Notes: generated from the sequence alone by a model not told the origin. A DNA stretch of 64,000 bases from an uncultured Algibacter sp. (GCF_947490405.1 NZ_CANLGU010000001.1:558001-622000), one strand, 5' to 3'; shown: positions 1 to 10,798, counted from the stretch's first letter. Translations and numbers: made by a program.

Positions 1-2258
1 GGTAACGCAAATTTACTTTTCACGAAGTTTCCATTACCTCTGTTAATATATAGACGATCTTGAAGCATCTCAGAATTTGGTTTAAATTCGTTGCCTCCAC
101 TAACAATGTATAAATCGTTATCACCATCGTTATCGGCATCAAAAATTAAAGCACCTATATCTTCATAAAGTCTATCTTGAATAAGTATTTTTGTTTTTTG
201 TTGTTTAAAACTGCCATCAGGTTCCTGAAAAAACATACCTCCTGGATATTTTGATGCAGCTCCAACATAGAAATCATCTAAACCATCATTATTTAAATCT
301 CCAACAGCTATTCCTGGACCAAATTGCGATGTTTTATGAGGCAATAAAAGTTCATATTTAAAGTCATCATAAATATTTTCTTTATGCTTATAAATTGCTA
401 GAGTATCTACAAAACTGTTAAAAACTATTGGATTTGAAGATGGTGTTGATTTAGTTATTTCTTTAGCATTTTCATAATTTATAGTAATAAATTGATTCGC
501 TTTTACATCTTTTAAAATTTGTTTTTTACCATCTGGCCAGGTTATTTCAGCCCCATCAACATATTCTGCGTCTCCCAATCCAAAGTGTAAACTAGGTGCT
601 ACTGAGGACTGAAAACCTCTACTCAATGTTAATTCTTGGGTTTGCTTATAATCCTTTAAACTTAAATCTACACGACAACCTAGACCAAATTTATTGTCTT
701 TTTTGTTTGAAAATTTAAAAACGATATAATTGTTACTTTCTGAGCTTTTATTTTCAAAAATAGTTGCATAATCATCTATATTATTTGTGATTATTTCTAA
801 ATCTCCATCGTTATCTAAATCTGCATACACAGCTCCGTTAGAAAACCCCTCATACTCTAAACCCCATAACTTATTAGCTTTTTCAAAGGTTAAATCTCTA
901 TTGTTTTTAAATACATAATTATCTATTTTTTCAGATGGTATTTCTAAACTTTTGGACAACAAACTATCTTTATGCTTTTTTCGTCCCTTTAAACCTGCAA
1001 AATAATCCTTATTATTAATTTCTCTTCGAGTTCCGTTGGATATAAATACGTCCTTCCATCCATCATTATCTAAATCAACAAATAAAGGTGCCCAACTCCA
1101 ATCTGTAGATGAAAGACCCGCCAATCTTGAAATATCGCTAAATTTAGGAAGCGTACCGCCTTGGTTACCCAAACCAAGCTGCAATGTGTTTTGCATATAT
1201 TGATATTGAAATCCAACATCTTCTATGTTCTTAAACATCAATGGATTCATACTAGCCATATTTGCTTTAGAACGCCTATTGGATTCAGCATCCATATCCA
1301 TTTGTAAAATATCTAAAAGACCATCGTTATTAAAATCTGCAATATCTACTCCCATACCATAAAATGAAGTATGATTTGTTGTCTCTTTTATTTGATCTGT
1401 AAACGTGCCATCTTGATTATTTATATACATGCAATCTGGACTTCCAAAATCGTTAGACAAATAAATATCTTTATACCCATCTTCATTTAAGTCTGAGATA
1501 GTAACACTAAGAGATAAACTATAGCTTTTAACATTAGCTACTTCAGTCACTTTTGTAAATTTCCCTCCATCATTTTGGTACAAGTTATCTGTTTCATCAT
1601 CAGTAACATGATCCATTCTCATTTTATAGTTATAGCTATTATAGTTAAATGGAGTAATTGGATAATTTGCTACAAAGACATCGAGATCTCCATCATTATC
1701 ATAATCAAAAAACGAGGCATCAACACTATTCCCTATATCATCAAGCCCATATTCTTTAGCTTTTTCAGAAAACGTATTATCTCCATTGTTTATGAATAAT
1801 TGATTTTCTTTTGGGGTAGATTGCCCACCAACCAAACAATAAATATCCAAAAAGCCATCGTTATTTACATCGGCCATTGTAGTACCTGTATACCAACTAT
1901 TATCTCCTTTTAAATTTGCTGTTTCAGTAACATCTATAAATTTTAAATCTCCTTGATTTAAAAACAATTTATTTTCTACCATATTACCAGAAAAAAATAA
2001 ATCTGTAAGACCATCGTTATTTATATCTCCAGCAGACACACCACCTCCCATGTATATGTATGGATAAGTGAAATAGTTAAGCGTATCATTTTCAGTAAGA
2101 GTATTTGAAAATACAATTCCCGTAGAATCTTTATTCAGTTTATTAAAAATAATTTTCTGTTCAGTTTTCAATTTATCATCAACCACAGCATCCTTTTTAC
2201 AGGCTTGCAAAAAGCTTACAAAAAAAATCAAAAAGAGAAGAGACTGCTTTATTTTCAT
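1..2258 (-). CDS. FG-GAP/VCBS repeat lipoprotein with ASPIC/UnbV domain (3' end outside window)
   Basis: The reading frame is open from an ATG at 2258 to the left edge, giving about 752 visible residues; the C-terminus is missing. It begins with a hydrophobic leader and a lipobox ending in Cys20 (FLQAC), so it should be an outer-membrane lipoprotein. Many FG-GAP/VCBS blades follow, each with a calcium-type acidic loop such as GDINNDGLTD or DFDNDGDLD-like motifs, as in beta-propellers. Around residues 520-580 lies an ASPIC/UnbV segment (LSRGFQSSV, then HFGLGD and WPDGK), followed by further FG-GAP blades. Proteins of this build often follow SusC/SusD pairs in Flavobacteriaceae PULs and are thought to act at the cell surface, but the biochemical role is not established. 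It lies 120 bp downstream of susD on the same strand. Confidence 0.88.
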   Translation of the reverse strand, partial: MKIKQSLLFLIFFVSFLQACKKDAVVDDKLKTEQKIIFNKLNKDSTGIVFSNTLTENDTLNYFTYPYIYMGGGVSAGDINNDGLTDLFFSGNMVENKLFLNQGDLKFIDVTETANLKGDNSWYTGTTMADVNNDGFLDIYCLVGGQSTPKENQLFINNGDNTFSEKAKEYGLDDIGNSVDASFFDYDNDGDLDVFVANYPITPFNYNSYNYKMRMDHVTDDETDNLYQNDGGKFTKVTEVANVKSYSLSLSVTISDLNEDGYKDIYLSNDFGSPDCMYINNQDGTFTDQIKETTNHTSFYGMGVDIADFNNDGLLDILQMDMDAESNRRSKANMASMNPLMFKNIEDVGFQYQYMQNTLQLGLGNQGGTLPKFSDISRLAGLSSTDWSWAPLFVDLDNDGWKDVFISNGTRREINNKDYFAGLKGRKKHKDSLLSKSLEIPSEKIDNYVFKNNRDLTFEKANKLWGLEYEGFSNGAVYADLDNDGDLEIITNNIDDYATIFENKSSESNNYIVFKFSNKKDNKFGLGCRVDLSLKDYKQTQELTLSRGFQSSVAPSLHFGLGDAEYVDGAEITWPDGKKQILKDVKANQFITINYENAKEITKSTPSSNPIVFNSFVDTLAIYKHKENIYDDFKYELLLPHKTSQFGPGIAVGDLNNDGLDDFYVGAASKYPGGMFFQEPDGSFKQQKTKILIQDRLYEDIGALIFDADNDGDNDLYIVSGGNEFKPNSEMLQDRLYINRGNGNFVKSKFAL

Positions 2259-2377
2259 TATGATAAAGTAAAACACTTAAGTTTGTTTAGATTCATTTGT
2301 TAAGATAGGAGAGCAAAGTCAATACTTTACTCTCAACTCTCTTAACTGAAACTAAAACTATAATAATTAATTCTTAA

Positions 2378-3877
2378 CTAGTAACCAGGGTTTTGATCAC
2401 CTGGTCCTATTGCATCATTTGTATCAATTTCTAACTGAGGTATAGGCATCAGCCTATGAACATTAGGGTTATAACCTCTAGATTGCCCTGCATTATTGGT
2501 GGTTATTTCTTGAGCATCAAGATTCCACCTAACAAGATCATCAAACCTGACTTGCTCTCCACATAATTCAATCATACGTTCGTGTACAATAGCATCAAAA
2601 ACACCTGAAGGGGTATCAACAGGGTAGCCTGCTGCGTCCATTTCAGGAGTACCATAAAGTGGCATTTCTACTCGTTCACGAATTTCATTTAAAAAATCGA
2701 TAGCACCAGGATCATTATTTAATTTGTGCTCAACTTCTGCTTGCATTAAAACAACATCTGCATAACGTAGTACTCTTGCATTTGTTGAACCATTTTGCAT
2801 GATAGTGGCATTATCATAAAGTTGCGAAAATTTAAACCATCTAATATTACCAGCATTCCAAATTAAATCGTTATTTGGACCATAAGGAACACCATTTTGA
2901 AGAATGGCTAAATTTAAACGAGGGTCATCATCTTCAAATTCAGCTAATAATTTATTTGAAGGATTTAGGTTACCCCAAGCCGTATACTCTTGAGCATGCC
3001 ATGTCACTTCAGAAACACCAATACCAGTTTGAGACCATAAATCTTGCTCAGTGGCATCACCATTAAATGAAACTTCAAACATGGACTCGTCATTATATTC
3101 TCCAGATTCGTTGAAATTATCTGTATAATCTTCCAATGGTAATAATGAATAGTCTGTAATTTGCGAAAAGGCTGCTTGAGCTTCTTCATACATTTCTCTG
3201 TGTAAGTAGACTTTACCTAGCATACCTAAAGCTGCACCACGAGTAGCTCTACCATTTTCTGTAGCACCTTTTGGAAACAATAGTTCTGAAGCCATTTTAA
3301 ATTCATTAATAATCACCTCATATACTTGATCTACACTACTTCTAGGTTCAGGGGTAATAGTAGCCTCAGATTCAAGTAATAATGGTACGCCTCCATAACG
3401 TTTTACTAAAAAGAAATAATACAAGCCTCTTAAAAAATGTGCTTGTCCTAATGCGTCTTCAATATCTGATTCAGTGAAATTAGATGTAGCCAATCTTCCT
3501 CTCATGGTTTCCTCTCCTTCAAGCACAAAATTACAAGCACCAATACCATTGTAACAATTGTTCCAATATTGAGTTGTTTGCGGTAAAGAAGGTGTCAAGG
3601 AAAAATTAAATGATGTTACAAAATTAGGATCTCCACCAGATTCAGATTCATCTGAGAATGTATCTGGTAAAATATACCCATACCTTTGGTATAAGCCTGC
3701 GTTCTGTAATTGTGCATAAGCGGCGTTTGCAGAAGCTTCAATTTGTGCAAGTGATTCAAAAAAGCTATCAGCAGAAAGTTCATTTGTGTTTTTTACAGCA
3801 ACATCATCATCACAAGAAATCACCAATAATGAGGAGATCATGATAATTATTGTGCTAAGTCTAAATATGTTTTTCAT
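2378..3877 (-). CDS. SusD/RagB family nutrient-binding outer-membrane lipoprotein
   Basis: 499 residues with a signal peptide and lipobox Cys22 (LLVISCDDD). The N-terminal half is helical and TPR-like (SusD-like), and the C-terminus has the typical RagB/SusD ending with PIPQLEI and QNPGY. SusD proteins bind oligosaccharide at the surface and form the lid on the SusC barrel. The start lies 10 bp after the SusC stop, so the two are co-transcribed and should form one complex. Substrate specificity cannot be read from the sequence; the adjoining GH16 and GH3 genes suggest a beta-glucan. Confidence 0.96.
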   Translation of the reverse strand: MKNIFRLSTIIIMISSLLVISCDDDVAVKNTNELSADSFFESLAQIEASANAAYAQLQNAGLYQRYGYILPDTFSDESESGGDPNFVTSFNFSLTPSLPQTTQYWNNCYNGIGACNFVLEGEETMRGRLATSNFTESDIEDALGQAHFLRGLYYFFLVKRYGGVPLLLESEATITPEPRSSVDQVYEVIINEFKMASELLFPKGATENGRATRGAALGMLGKVYLHREMYEEAQAAFSQITDYSLLPLEDYTDNFNESGEYNDESMFEVSFNGDATEQDLWSQTGIGVSEVTWHAQEYTAWGNLNPSNKLLAEFEDDDPRLNLAILQNGVPYGPNNDLIWNAGNIRWFKFSQLYDNATIMQNGSTNARVLRYADVVLMQAEVEHKLNNDPGAIDFLNEIRERVEMPLYGTPEMDAAGYPVDTPSGVFDAIVHERMIELCGEQVRFDDLVRWNLDAQEITTNNAGQSRGYNPNVHRLMPIPQLEIDTNDAIGPGDQNPGY

Positions 3878-3887
3878 CTTTTTTTTT

Positions 3888-6800
3888 TTAAAATTCTAAT
3901 TGTAGTCCTAATATAAAAGTCTGAGGTCTTGGTGCCTCACCACGATCAATGCTGGTTCCTTGCAAGAGTCCATTAGAACCATAAAACGGTGCTATTTCAG
4001 GGTCTAACCCCTCATAACGTGTTAAAGTTACTAAATTTTGCCCTTGTACGTATAGCCTTGCTTTTGAAAGTACACCCTTGAAAGTATTGTTCAATATATC
4101 AGTAGGGAAAGTATACCCAATTGTAAAATTTCTTAATCTTGCATATGATGCATCTTGTATATAACGTGTAGATATAAAGTTATTTTCATTATTTCCTTCA
4201 AATCTGAATCGAGGTATATCTGTAATATCCCCCGGGTTTTGCCAGCGTCGTAGTACATCTGTACTGTGATTAGTTACATTCTCCTGTCCCTGCAAAAACC
4301 ATATATTTGAATTTAATGCATCTACTCCAGAAACACCTGTTATCAGCATACTTAAATCAAAGTTTTTATATTCAGCTTTTATATTAGCGGAAAATGTAAA
4401 ATCTGGATTTGGATCACCAATTACTAGCCTATCTTTATCATCAATATCACCATCGCCGTCTACATCTCTATATCTCACATCCCCAGGTCTTGGTTTAAAT
4501 ACAGCGTCAGAGTTTGGATCTAAATTATCTGCTCCTAAATGATCTATAATTTCTTGTTCTGTAGAATATACACCTTCAAACTCTAAACCATAGAAATGGA
4601 ATATTGGTTCGCCAGGAGCCAATCTACTTAATTGTTCTGAGAATGGTGGATTAAAAGATGCTTGTCTTAATTGTTGGGTAACGGATCCTAAAGTAATTAC
4701 ATTACTTTCAGATATAGACACATTACCCCAAAAACTCCATTTAAAATCTCCTTCGTAATCGTTATACCCTAAAGTAAATTCCATCCCTTCAACTTCAACA
4801 TCACCAACATTCTTTGGTAATACAACACCACTTTGTGAATCACCAGGAATACCAGCAGAAGGTCTTTGCGCTTCTCCAACAATTAATCCATCACTACGAT
4901 TCTTAAAATAATCTGCAGCAAATGTTACTTTATTATTCCATAACCCTAAGTCAAATCCATAATTCTGGTTTATACCTTCTTCCCAAACCAAATCACGATT
5001 GTTAGCTCCTACTACAGTAAAACCTGGTTGTCTTACGCCATCAATAGGATAATTAAATCCTGGAGCTACTGATGGGTCGAATTGATTTACTCGACTACCT
5101 GAGTTAGGTAATCTGTTGTTACCAGTAACACCATAACTTGCTTTTAATTTTAAGTTATTAATTATACTATTCTCTAGAAATTTCTCTTTTGAAACTATCC
5201 ATCCTACTGAAGCTCCTGGGAACCAACCTATGCTATTTTCAGGCGCAAAATATGAAGACTTATCTCTACGTATAGACGCTTGTAAAAGATACTTACCGTT
5301 ATAGTTATAACTAAAACGTCCTAAATAAGACAGTAATTTAACAGGTATGGTAAAACTATTAGAAATACCATCTTTAACTTCTGGAATCTCTGATGTTACG
5401 TTATTATTTAAATCCCCTGTTAAAACTTCAGTTTTATCATTTTGTTGTTCTGCAACAAGTGTAGCATCAATATTATGATTTCCAAAAGACTTACTGTAAT
5501 TCAAAGTATTCGTTAAAATTGTTGATGTTGAATTCGTTCTTCTTTTAGAAATAACTGTGTTTAATTGTCCAAACTGACCAGTAGTAGTAAATGCTCTACT
5601 GATATTATCTTGAAAATCATATCTACTATTTAAACCAAATTGAGACCTAAATGTTAATCCTTCTGCTAATTTAAATTCCGCATACAAACTTCCAATTAAA
5701 GATGTTGCTCTATTTAGATTATCTTCAGTCTCTTGAACTCTAACTTGATTTCTAGAGTTGTTAACATCACCAGCATTAGGTCCTGCAAAACTACCATCAG
5801 GATTCCTAACTGGAATATATGGCGCAGCAGCAATAACATTATAAAGTGGTACACGACCTCCACTTGTTTGAGGCGCTATAGTCTCTGTGTAACCGTAAGC
5901 AAAAGTTTCTCCAATTTTAAAGTTATCACTTATTTTAGCTTCACTGTTTGCGTTAAAAGTGTAACGTTTAAAATTTGTATCTATATATATACCATCTTGA
6001 TCAAATGCTGAAAATGAAAAGTTATATTTAGCTTTTTCTGTACCACCATTAGCTCCAAAATTATAACTTTTCAATAGTGCAGTTCTAAATAAAGCCTCTT
6101 GCCAATCGTTATCAATACCATTTCCATCAAACTCAGGGTTATTATTTATAACACTTACTAATGTTCCCCCTTCATCTTGCGCATTTATTTCCTTAATATA
6201 TTGCACATACTGTTCTGTGTTTAACAAATCATACCTTTTGTTAGATTGCTGAAAACCTGTATATGTACTAAAAGTAAATGATGTTTTTCCTACTATACCT
6301 TTTTTCGTAGTAACTATAATCACACCATTAGAACCTCTAGAACCATAAATAGCTGCTGCCGCCGCATCCTTTAAAATATCAATTTTTTCTATACTACCTG
6401 GGTCAATATTATTAATACTTGTAGTAAAGACACCATCTACAACATACAAAGGCTCGCCATCACCAAACGTATTTAACCCCCTTATACTTACTAGAGTTCT
6501 AGAACCTGGGGCACCTCCAGCTGAAATATTAACACCAGCTGCCCTACCTTGCAAAGTTTGTGATATATCCGCTACTGGAATTTCACTTAGCTCTTCTGAT
6601 TTTACTGAAGATATCGAAGTTGTTAGTGTGGACCTTTTTTGGGTTCCATAACCAACAACTACAACCTCATCCAAAGATTGAATATCCTCTTCTAATACAA
6701 TTTTAAAAACCGATTTACTATCAACCCTAATCTCTTTAGTGATGTACCCAAGAAATCCCACAGAAATAACTGGATTATTAGAATTTAAAGTAATAGAAAA

Positions 6801-6977
6801 GTTTCCATCAAAATCTGTAGTTGTTCCATTGTTTGTACCTTTTTCTATTACAGTAGCTCCAGGTAAAGGAACAGATGACCCATCTGTAACTACACCAGTA
6901 ATTGTTTGTGCTACTAGAAAATTTGTAAACATTAAAACAACTAGAAATAGTAGTTTTTTTGAATAATACATTGTCAT
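3888..6977 (-). CDS. SusC/RagA family TonB-linked outer-membrane transporter
   Basis: 1029 residues. A signal peptide (residues ~1-23) is followed by a carboxypeptidase-regulatory-like beta-sandwich (ITGVVTDG... PLPGATV), a TonB-box region with the SusC signature DEVVVVGYGTQKRS, a plug domain with LQGRAAGVNI and SIRGLNTFGDGEPLYVVDG, and a long beta-barrel ending in Phe (LGLQLEF). It imports oligosaccharides across the outer membrane using TonB energy, in complex with the SusD encoded next. No STN domain is seen, so it is not expected to signal to an anti-sigma factor; regulation is more likely through the hybrid sensor upstream. Confidence 0.97.
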   Translation of the reverse strand: MTMYYSKKLLFLVVLMFTNFLVAQTITGVVTDGSSVPLPGATVIEKGTNNGTTTDFDGNFSITLNSNNPVISVGFLGYITKEIRVDSKSVFKIVLEEDIQSLDEVVVVGYGTQKRSTLTTSISSVKSEELSEIPVADISQTLQGRAAGVNISAGGAPGSRTLVSIRGLNTFGDGEPLYVVDGVFTTSINNIDPGSIEKIDILKDAAAAAIYGSRGSNGVIIVTTKKGIVGKTSFTFSTYTGFQQSNKRYDLLNTEQYVQYIKEINAQDEGGTLVSVINNNPEFDGNGIDNDWQEALFRTALLKSYNFGANGGTEKAKYNFSFSAFDQDGIYIDTNFKRYTFNANSEAKISDNFKIGETFAYGYTETIAPQTSGGRVPLYNVIAAAPYIPVRNPDGSFAGPNAGDVNNSRNQVRVQETEDNLNRATSLIGSLYAEFKLAEGLTFRSQFGLNSRYDFQDNISRAFTTTGQFGQLNTVISKRRTNSTSTILTNTLNYSKSFGNHNIDATLVAEQQNDKTEVLTGDLNNNVTSEIPEVKDGISNSFTIPVKLLSYLGRFSYNYNGKYLLQASIRRDKSSYFAPENSIGWFPGASVGWIVSKEKFLENSIINNLKLKASYGVTGNNRLPNSGSRVNQFDPSVAPGFNYPIDGVRQPGFTVVGANNRDLVWEEGINQNYGFDLGLWNNKVTFAADYFKNRSDGLIVGEAQRPSAGIPGDSQSGVVLPKNVGDVEVEGMEFTLGYNDYEGDFKWSFWGNVSISESNVITLGSVTQQLRQASFNPPFSEQLSRLAPGEPIFHFYGLEFEGVYSTEQEIIDHLGADNLDPNSDAVFKPRPGDVRYRDVDGDGDIDDKDRLVIGDPNPDFTFSANIKAEYKNFDLSMLITGVSGVDALNSNIWFLQGQENVTNHSTDVLRRWQNPGDITDIPRFRFEGNNENNFISTRYIQDASYARLRNFTIGYTFPTDILNNTFKGVLSKARLYVQGQNLVTLTRYEGLDPEIAPFYGSNGLLQGTSIDRGEAPRPQTFILGLQLEF

Positions 6978-7015
6978 AATTTAGTTTAGTTTAATTTAGT
7001 TTAATTTAGTTAGTC
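6978..7015. repeat. Short tandem repeat in the susC leader
   Basis: A TTTAGTTTAA-like unit is repeated about three times directly upstream of the susC start codon, leaving little room for a standard ribosome site. It lies within the expected 5' leader, since a -7-like element sits at 7063-7070. Confidence 0.6.
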
Positions 7016-7062
7016 TTATATTTTTTATGGTTGAAATACAAAAAACATAACACTCGAATTAT

Positions 7063-7070
7063 CAAATTTA
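7063..7070 (-). promoter_or_regulatory. Putative -7 element before susC
   Basis: On the minus strand this reads TAAATTTG, a full match to the Bacteroidota -7 consensus TAnnTTTG, about 85 bp before the susC start. No well-spaced -33 TTG is evident, so an activator may be needed, as usual for PULs. The assignment rests only on the motif. Confidence 0.4.
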
Positions 7071-7161
7071 ATTTTAATCTTAATTTTTTGTTAAGACAAT
7101 TGAAGCAACATTTAGTACTTTTTACGCAATACCTTGTTTTTATTGACTTTAAGCTTTGTTA

Positions 7162-8070
7162 TTAACGCTTATAAACTTTCACCCAGTCTACTTGCATGCT
7201 AGAAGTATTAACGAAACCATCTGAATTCACACCTTCAAAAAAACCACCTCCTACAGCAAGATTCAATACAATTTGCTGTTTGTTTCCAAACAACTCTGCT
7301 ACAAAATTTTTAGAATCTGCATTATAGGTATGTAAAAGTAGCCCGTCAAATAAAATCTCTAAACTATTCGCTTTCCATATAAGTTCATACACATGGAAGT
7401 TTGATGTTAAGTTAACTCCTAATTCATGAGATTTTGATGTATCTTCATTCTTAGTTATAGGCATATTAGCCTCTGTTCCGTAAAATATGTTTGATTGAAA
7501 TCCGGTAACTTGATTACCTCTAGCCTCTAATATATCTATTTCGCCTTTTGTAGGCCAAGGATCGGCATAGGTCCAAAAAGCTGGCCACATACCATTACCA
7601 TTAGGTAATTTTATTCGAGATATTATCCTGTACTCGCGTTCACTTTCAGCATCTGATGGTCCAAATTGCGTTTTAGATTCTATTCTTCCTGAAATATATT
7701 CAAAATTTTTAGGTGTTGCATCAAACGGACTTGTTGCGCCACTTACCATAGCTTTTTGGGCATTTATGGTTAGTAGGCCATTTTGTAAACTAAGCTGCTC
7801 GCTTCTATATAATTGAATTTCATTATTAAAAGCCCCACCGGACCAAATATTCCATTTATCTAGATTTGTATCAAATTCTTCTTCAAATACTAAATTCCAT
7901 TCTGTAGCATTCATATCGCCGTCATCATTTGGAGTATCAGGCTCATCATCTGGTGCTTCTTGTTCAACTTTAACAACTTCATTATTATCGCTAGAATTAG
8001 AACACGTATAAAAGCATAAGATAACTACAACACCTATTAATGACATTAATTTTATTGTATTTCTATTCAT
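7162..8070 (-). CDS. Glycoside hydrolase family 16 (laminarinase-like beta-glucanase), probable lipoprotein
   Basis: 302 residues. The GH16 active-site motif is plain: GEIDILEARG, with Glu177 as nucleophile, Asp179 and Glu182 as acid/base. The preceding WPAFWTYAD is the usual GH16 aromatic cleft strand, and the C-terminal VDWVKVYKR is the family's closing strand. A hydrophobic leader ends near Cys23 (FYTC), followed by an acidic linker, so surface anchoring is likely although the lipobox is not ideal. The EIDxxE form with ARGNQ is typical of beta-1,3-glucanases; specificity is inferred. It lies 50 bp after the GH3 gene and precedes susC. Confidence 0.93.
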   Translation of the reverse strand: MNRNTIKLMSLIGVVVILCFYTCSNSSDNNEVVKVEQEAPDDEPDTPNDDGDMNATEWNLVFEEEFDTNLDKWNIWSGGAFNNEIQLYRSEQLSLQNGLLTINAQKAMVSGATSPFDATPKNFEYISGRIESKTQFGPSDAESEREYRIISRIKLPNGNGMWPAFWTYADPWPTKGEIDILEARGNQVTGFQSNIFYGTEANMPITKNEDTSKSHELGVNLTSNFHVYELIWKANSLEILFDGLLLHTYNADSKNFVAELFGNKQQIVLNLAVGGGFFEGVNSDGFVNTSSMQVDWVKVYKR

Positions 8071-8120
8071 GACATTCTAAACTTGTAATTGAAAAATAAA
8101 TAGTCATTTAATTGCCTCTA

Positions 8121-10760
8121 TTATTCTAGTATTACTTTTCCTTTTAAAACACTCGTGGTATGTGTATCAGCAACACCACTAAAACCTGGTTGCTTACCAC
8201 CAACACAAATTTCTAGAGTTCCCGCTTTGGCTTTAGAAGTGCCATCATTAGCAATTACCGCATATTGTTTTGGCGTAATCGTAAAACTTACTGCTTTAGT
8301 TTCGTTTGGTTTTAAATTAATACGCTGAAACCCTACTAAAGATCTTGTTGGACTTGTTTCACCAAGCTGCTGAGATATGTATAATTGTACGACTTCATCG
8401 CCTGCCATTTTACCAGAGTTAGTTACATCAACCTTTACGTTGATATCGTCATTTAAATTTGAACGCTGTGGCACATTAATATTTGAATATGAAAAGTTGG
8501 TATAACTCAAACCATGACCAAAAGGGAATAATGGATTGCCTTTAAAGTACCTATAAGTTCTATTTTCCATGTTGTAATTTTTAAAATCTGGCAAGTCGTT
8601 TACCGATTTGTAAAATGTAACTGGTAATCTTCCTGCTGGATTATAATCACCAAACAACACATCTGCTATTGCATTACCGCCAAATTCTCCAGGATACCAT
8701 GCTTCTAAAATTGCAGACACATTATCTGCAGCCCAATTTACTGCCAATGCACTACCATTCATTAAAACTAAAACGGTTGGTTTTCCTAGAGCTTGTATTT
8801 TTTTCATCAGCTCTATTTGCGTTTTAGGTAATGTAATTTCAGAACGATCACCTTTATCAAAACCTTCAAGTAATACTGGCATTTCTTCTCCTTCAATTGA
8901 TGGAGACAATCCTAAACACAATACAACAACCTCAGATTTTTTTGCAGCTTCTAATGCAGGAGTTATCAAATCTGCATCTGTTTTAGCCCATACTAATTGT
9001 GCTTGTGGATCTGCATGATAATTATAATATTCTATTTTTATAGTGTTTGATTCGCCTTTCTTTAATTTTACATCAAAATAGCGTGTTTTAGGCTCATGAT
9101 CGTCACTAAATTTAAAGCGTAATTCCTCGTTAAAATATAGTTTACCACCACTACTAGCTCTTAAACCAATACGGTACGTACCTGATGCTTTTGGCACTAA
9201 AGTTCCAGTCCATTTTACCGAAAACACATCTTTTTTAAGATTATCTACAGGTAAATTAGATACCCAATTAAAATCTACTGTTTTATCGTTTCTAGTAAAT
9301 TCTGGCTCACCTTTCCAATCTATAGTTTTAAAATATTCGCCTTTTAAGCCAGTATCATCTCCGTTTTTAAGCACATCTTCAGGAATAGGATTTAATGCAG
9401 GCCAACCCACAGCAATATCACTTCCTAAAGCGTAATGTACTTTAGCATTAGGCAGTTTATTTTGAATTGCTAATAAAGGTGTAAAATGATTTTTTGGCGT
9501 ACCATGATAATTACCTAATAATACTTGTTTAGAATTTGCATTAGGACCAATAACAGCAATAGACTTGATATTTTTATCTAACGGTAATACATTATTCTCA
9601 TTTTTCAATAAAACCATTGATTCTCTTGAGATTCTTTCAGATAAGTCGTAATGTGTTTTACTTACTACTACATCATACGGTATTTTTGACCATTTTACGT
9701 TTTCATCATCATCAAACATACCCAATTTAAAGCGCGCAATAAATAAACGAGATAGTGCTAAATCTACTTTACTCTCGTCTATAAGTTCTTTTAAAACAGC
9801 TTCTGATAAGTTAGGGTCGTAAACACTACCACAGTTTAAATCTGTACCTCTATCTACGGCTAAAGCTGCAGCTTCTTCGGGTGTTTCAACCAAATTATGT
9901 TTATTAGGTTCCCAAAAATCATTTATCGCCCAACAATCAGATACTACATAACCGCCAAATCCCCAATCATCTCTTAAAATTCTATTTAATAATAAATTGC
10001 TACCACAACACGCTTCATCTCTATACCTGTTATAAGCGCACATTACAGAATGTACTTTTGCTTCTTTTACAGCTGCTTCAAAAGCAGGCAAATAAGTTTC
10101 ATATAAATCTTTATTTGAAGTATGGTAATTATCTTCATGTCTAGATTTTTCAGGACCGCTATGTACAGCATAATGCTTTGCCGTAGCCACAACTTTTAAA
10201 TGCGTTTCATCATCACCTTGTAAGCCTTTAATATAATTAACACCTATTCTGCTAGTTAAATAAGGGTCTTCTCCATAAGTTTCTTGTCCTCTTCCCCAAC
10301 GCGGATCTCTAAAAATATTAATATTAGGTGTCCAAAATGTCAACCCTTGGTAAATACCTCTTTTTCCTTCAGATATGGCTTTATGATGTTTTGCACGTGC
10401 TTCATCTGAAACGACTTCACCCATTTTAAAAATTAGTGGTGCATTCCATGTAGCTCCCATACCTATACCTTGAGGAAAAACGGTAGCTTCTCCTGCTCTT
10501 GCTACACCATGCAAACACTCATTCCACCAGTTATATTCTGGCACGCCCAAACGCTCAATTGCTGGCGCATCATAACGCATTTGAGACACTTTTTCCTGAA
10601 GTGTCATTTCTCCGATTAAGTTTGCTACCCTATCTTCTAAAGCGTGTTCTGGATTTTGGAATTTGAATTTGTATTCTTTTTGTTCTGTTTTACAAGACAT
10701 AACAGATAATGCTATGATTAAAACACTAACATAAAACTTATACGTTTTTAGTCGATTCAT
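8121..10760 (-). CDS. Glycoside hydrolase family 3 exo-glycosidase with PA14 insert, lipoprotein
   Basis: 879 residues. Lipobox Cys23 (SVMSC) suggests membrane anchoring. The N-terminal TIM barrel carries the nucleophile Asp275 in YVVSDCWAIND and the substrate loop KHYAVHSGPE. The alpha/beta sandwich is interrupted at about residues 465-600 by a PA14 domain (GEYFK, then SGKLYFNEE-like strands), and a fibronectin-III-like domain closes the protein. The SDC(W/G)AI form groups with the beta-xylosidase-like branch of GH3, but PA14-containing members in laminarin loci act as beta-glucosidases, so either activity is possible. It would trim oligosaccharides released by the GH16 encoded next. Confidence 0.94.
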   Translation of the reverse strand: MNRLKTYKFYVSVLIIALSVMSCKTEQKEYKFKFQNPEHALEDRVANLIGEMTLQEKVSQMRYDAPAIERLGVPEYNWWNECLHGVARAGEATVFPQGIGMGATWNAPLIFKMGEVVSDEARAKHHKAISEGKRGIYQGLTFWTPNINIFRDPRWGRGQETYGEDPYLTSRIGVNYIKGLQGDDETHLKVVATAKHYAVHSGPEKSRHEDNYHTSNKDLYETYLPAFEAAVKEAKVHSVMCAYNRYRDEACCGSNLLLNRILRDDWGFGGYVVSDCWAINDFWEPNKHNLVETPEEAAALAVDRGTDLNCGSVYDPNLSEAVLKELIDESKVDLALSRLFIARFKLGMFDDDENVKWSKIPYDVVVSKTHYDLSERISRESMVLLKNENNVLPLDKNIKSIAVIGPNANSKQVLLGNYHGTPKNHFTPLLAIQNKLPNAKVHYALGSDIAVGWPALNPIPEDVLKNGDDTGLKGEYFKTIDWKGEPEFTRNDKTVDFNWVSNLPVDNLKKDVFSVKWTGTLVPKASGTYRIGLRASSGGKLYFNEELRFKFSDDHEPKTRYFDVKLKKGESNTIKIEYYNYHADPQAQLVWAKTDADLITPALEAAKKSEVVVLCLGLSPSIEGEEMPVLLEGFDKGDRSEITLPKTQIELMKKIQALGKPTVLVLMNGSALAVNWAADNVSAILEAWYPGEFGGNAIADVLFGDYNPAGRLPVTFYKSVNDLPDFKNYNMENRTYRYFKGNPLFPFGHGLSYTNFSYSNINVPQRSNLNDDINVKVDVTNSGKMAGDEVVQLYISQQLGETSPTRSLVGFQRINLKPNETKAVSFTITPKQYAVIANDGTSKAKAGTLEICVGGKQPGFSGVADTHTTSVLKGKVILE

Positions 10761-10798
10761 TTGAAATTTTGATTATAAATTGAGATTTGAATTTAAGA

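Noticed and set aside
5733-6011. Plus-strand ORF inside susC (and similar ones inside dnaE, the HTCS gene and the T9SS cargo gene)
   Set aside because: Antisense shadow of a strong coding frame; low-complexity composition and no supporting context.
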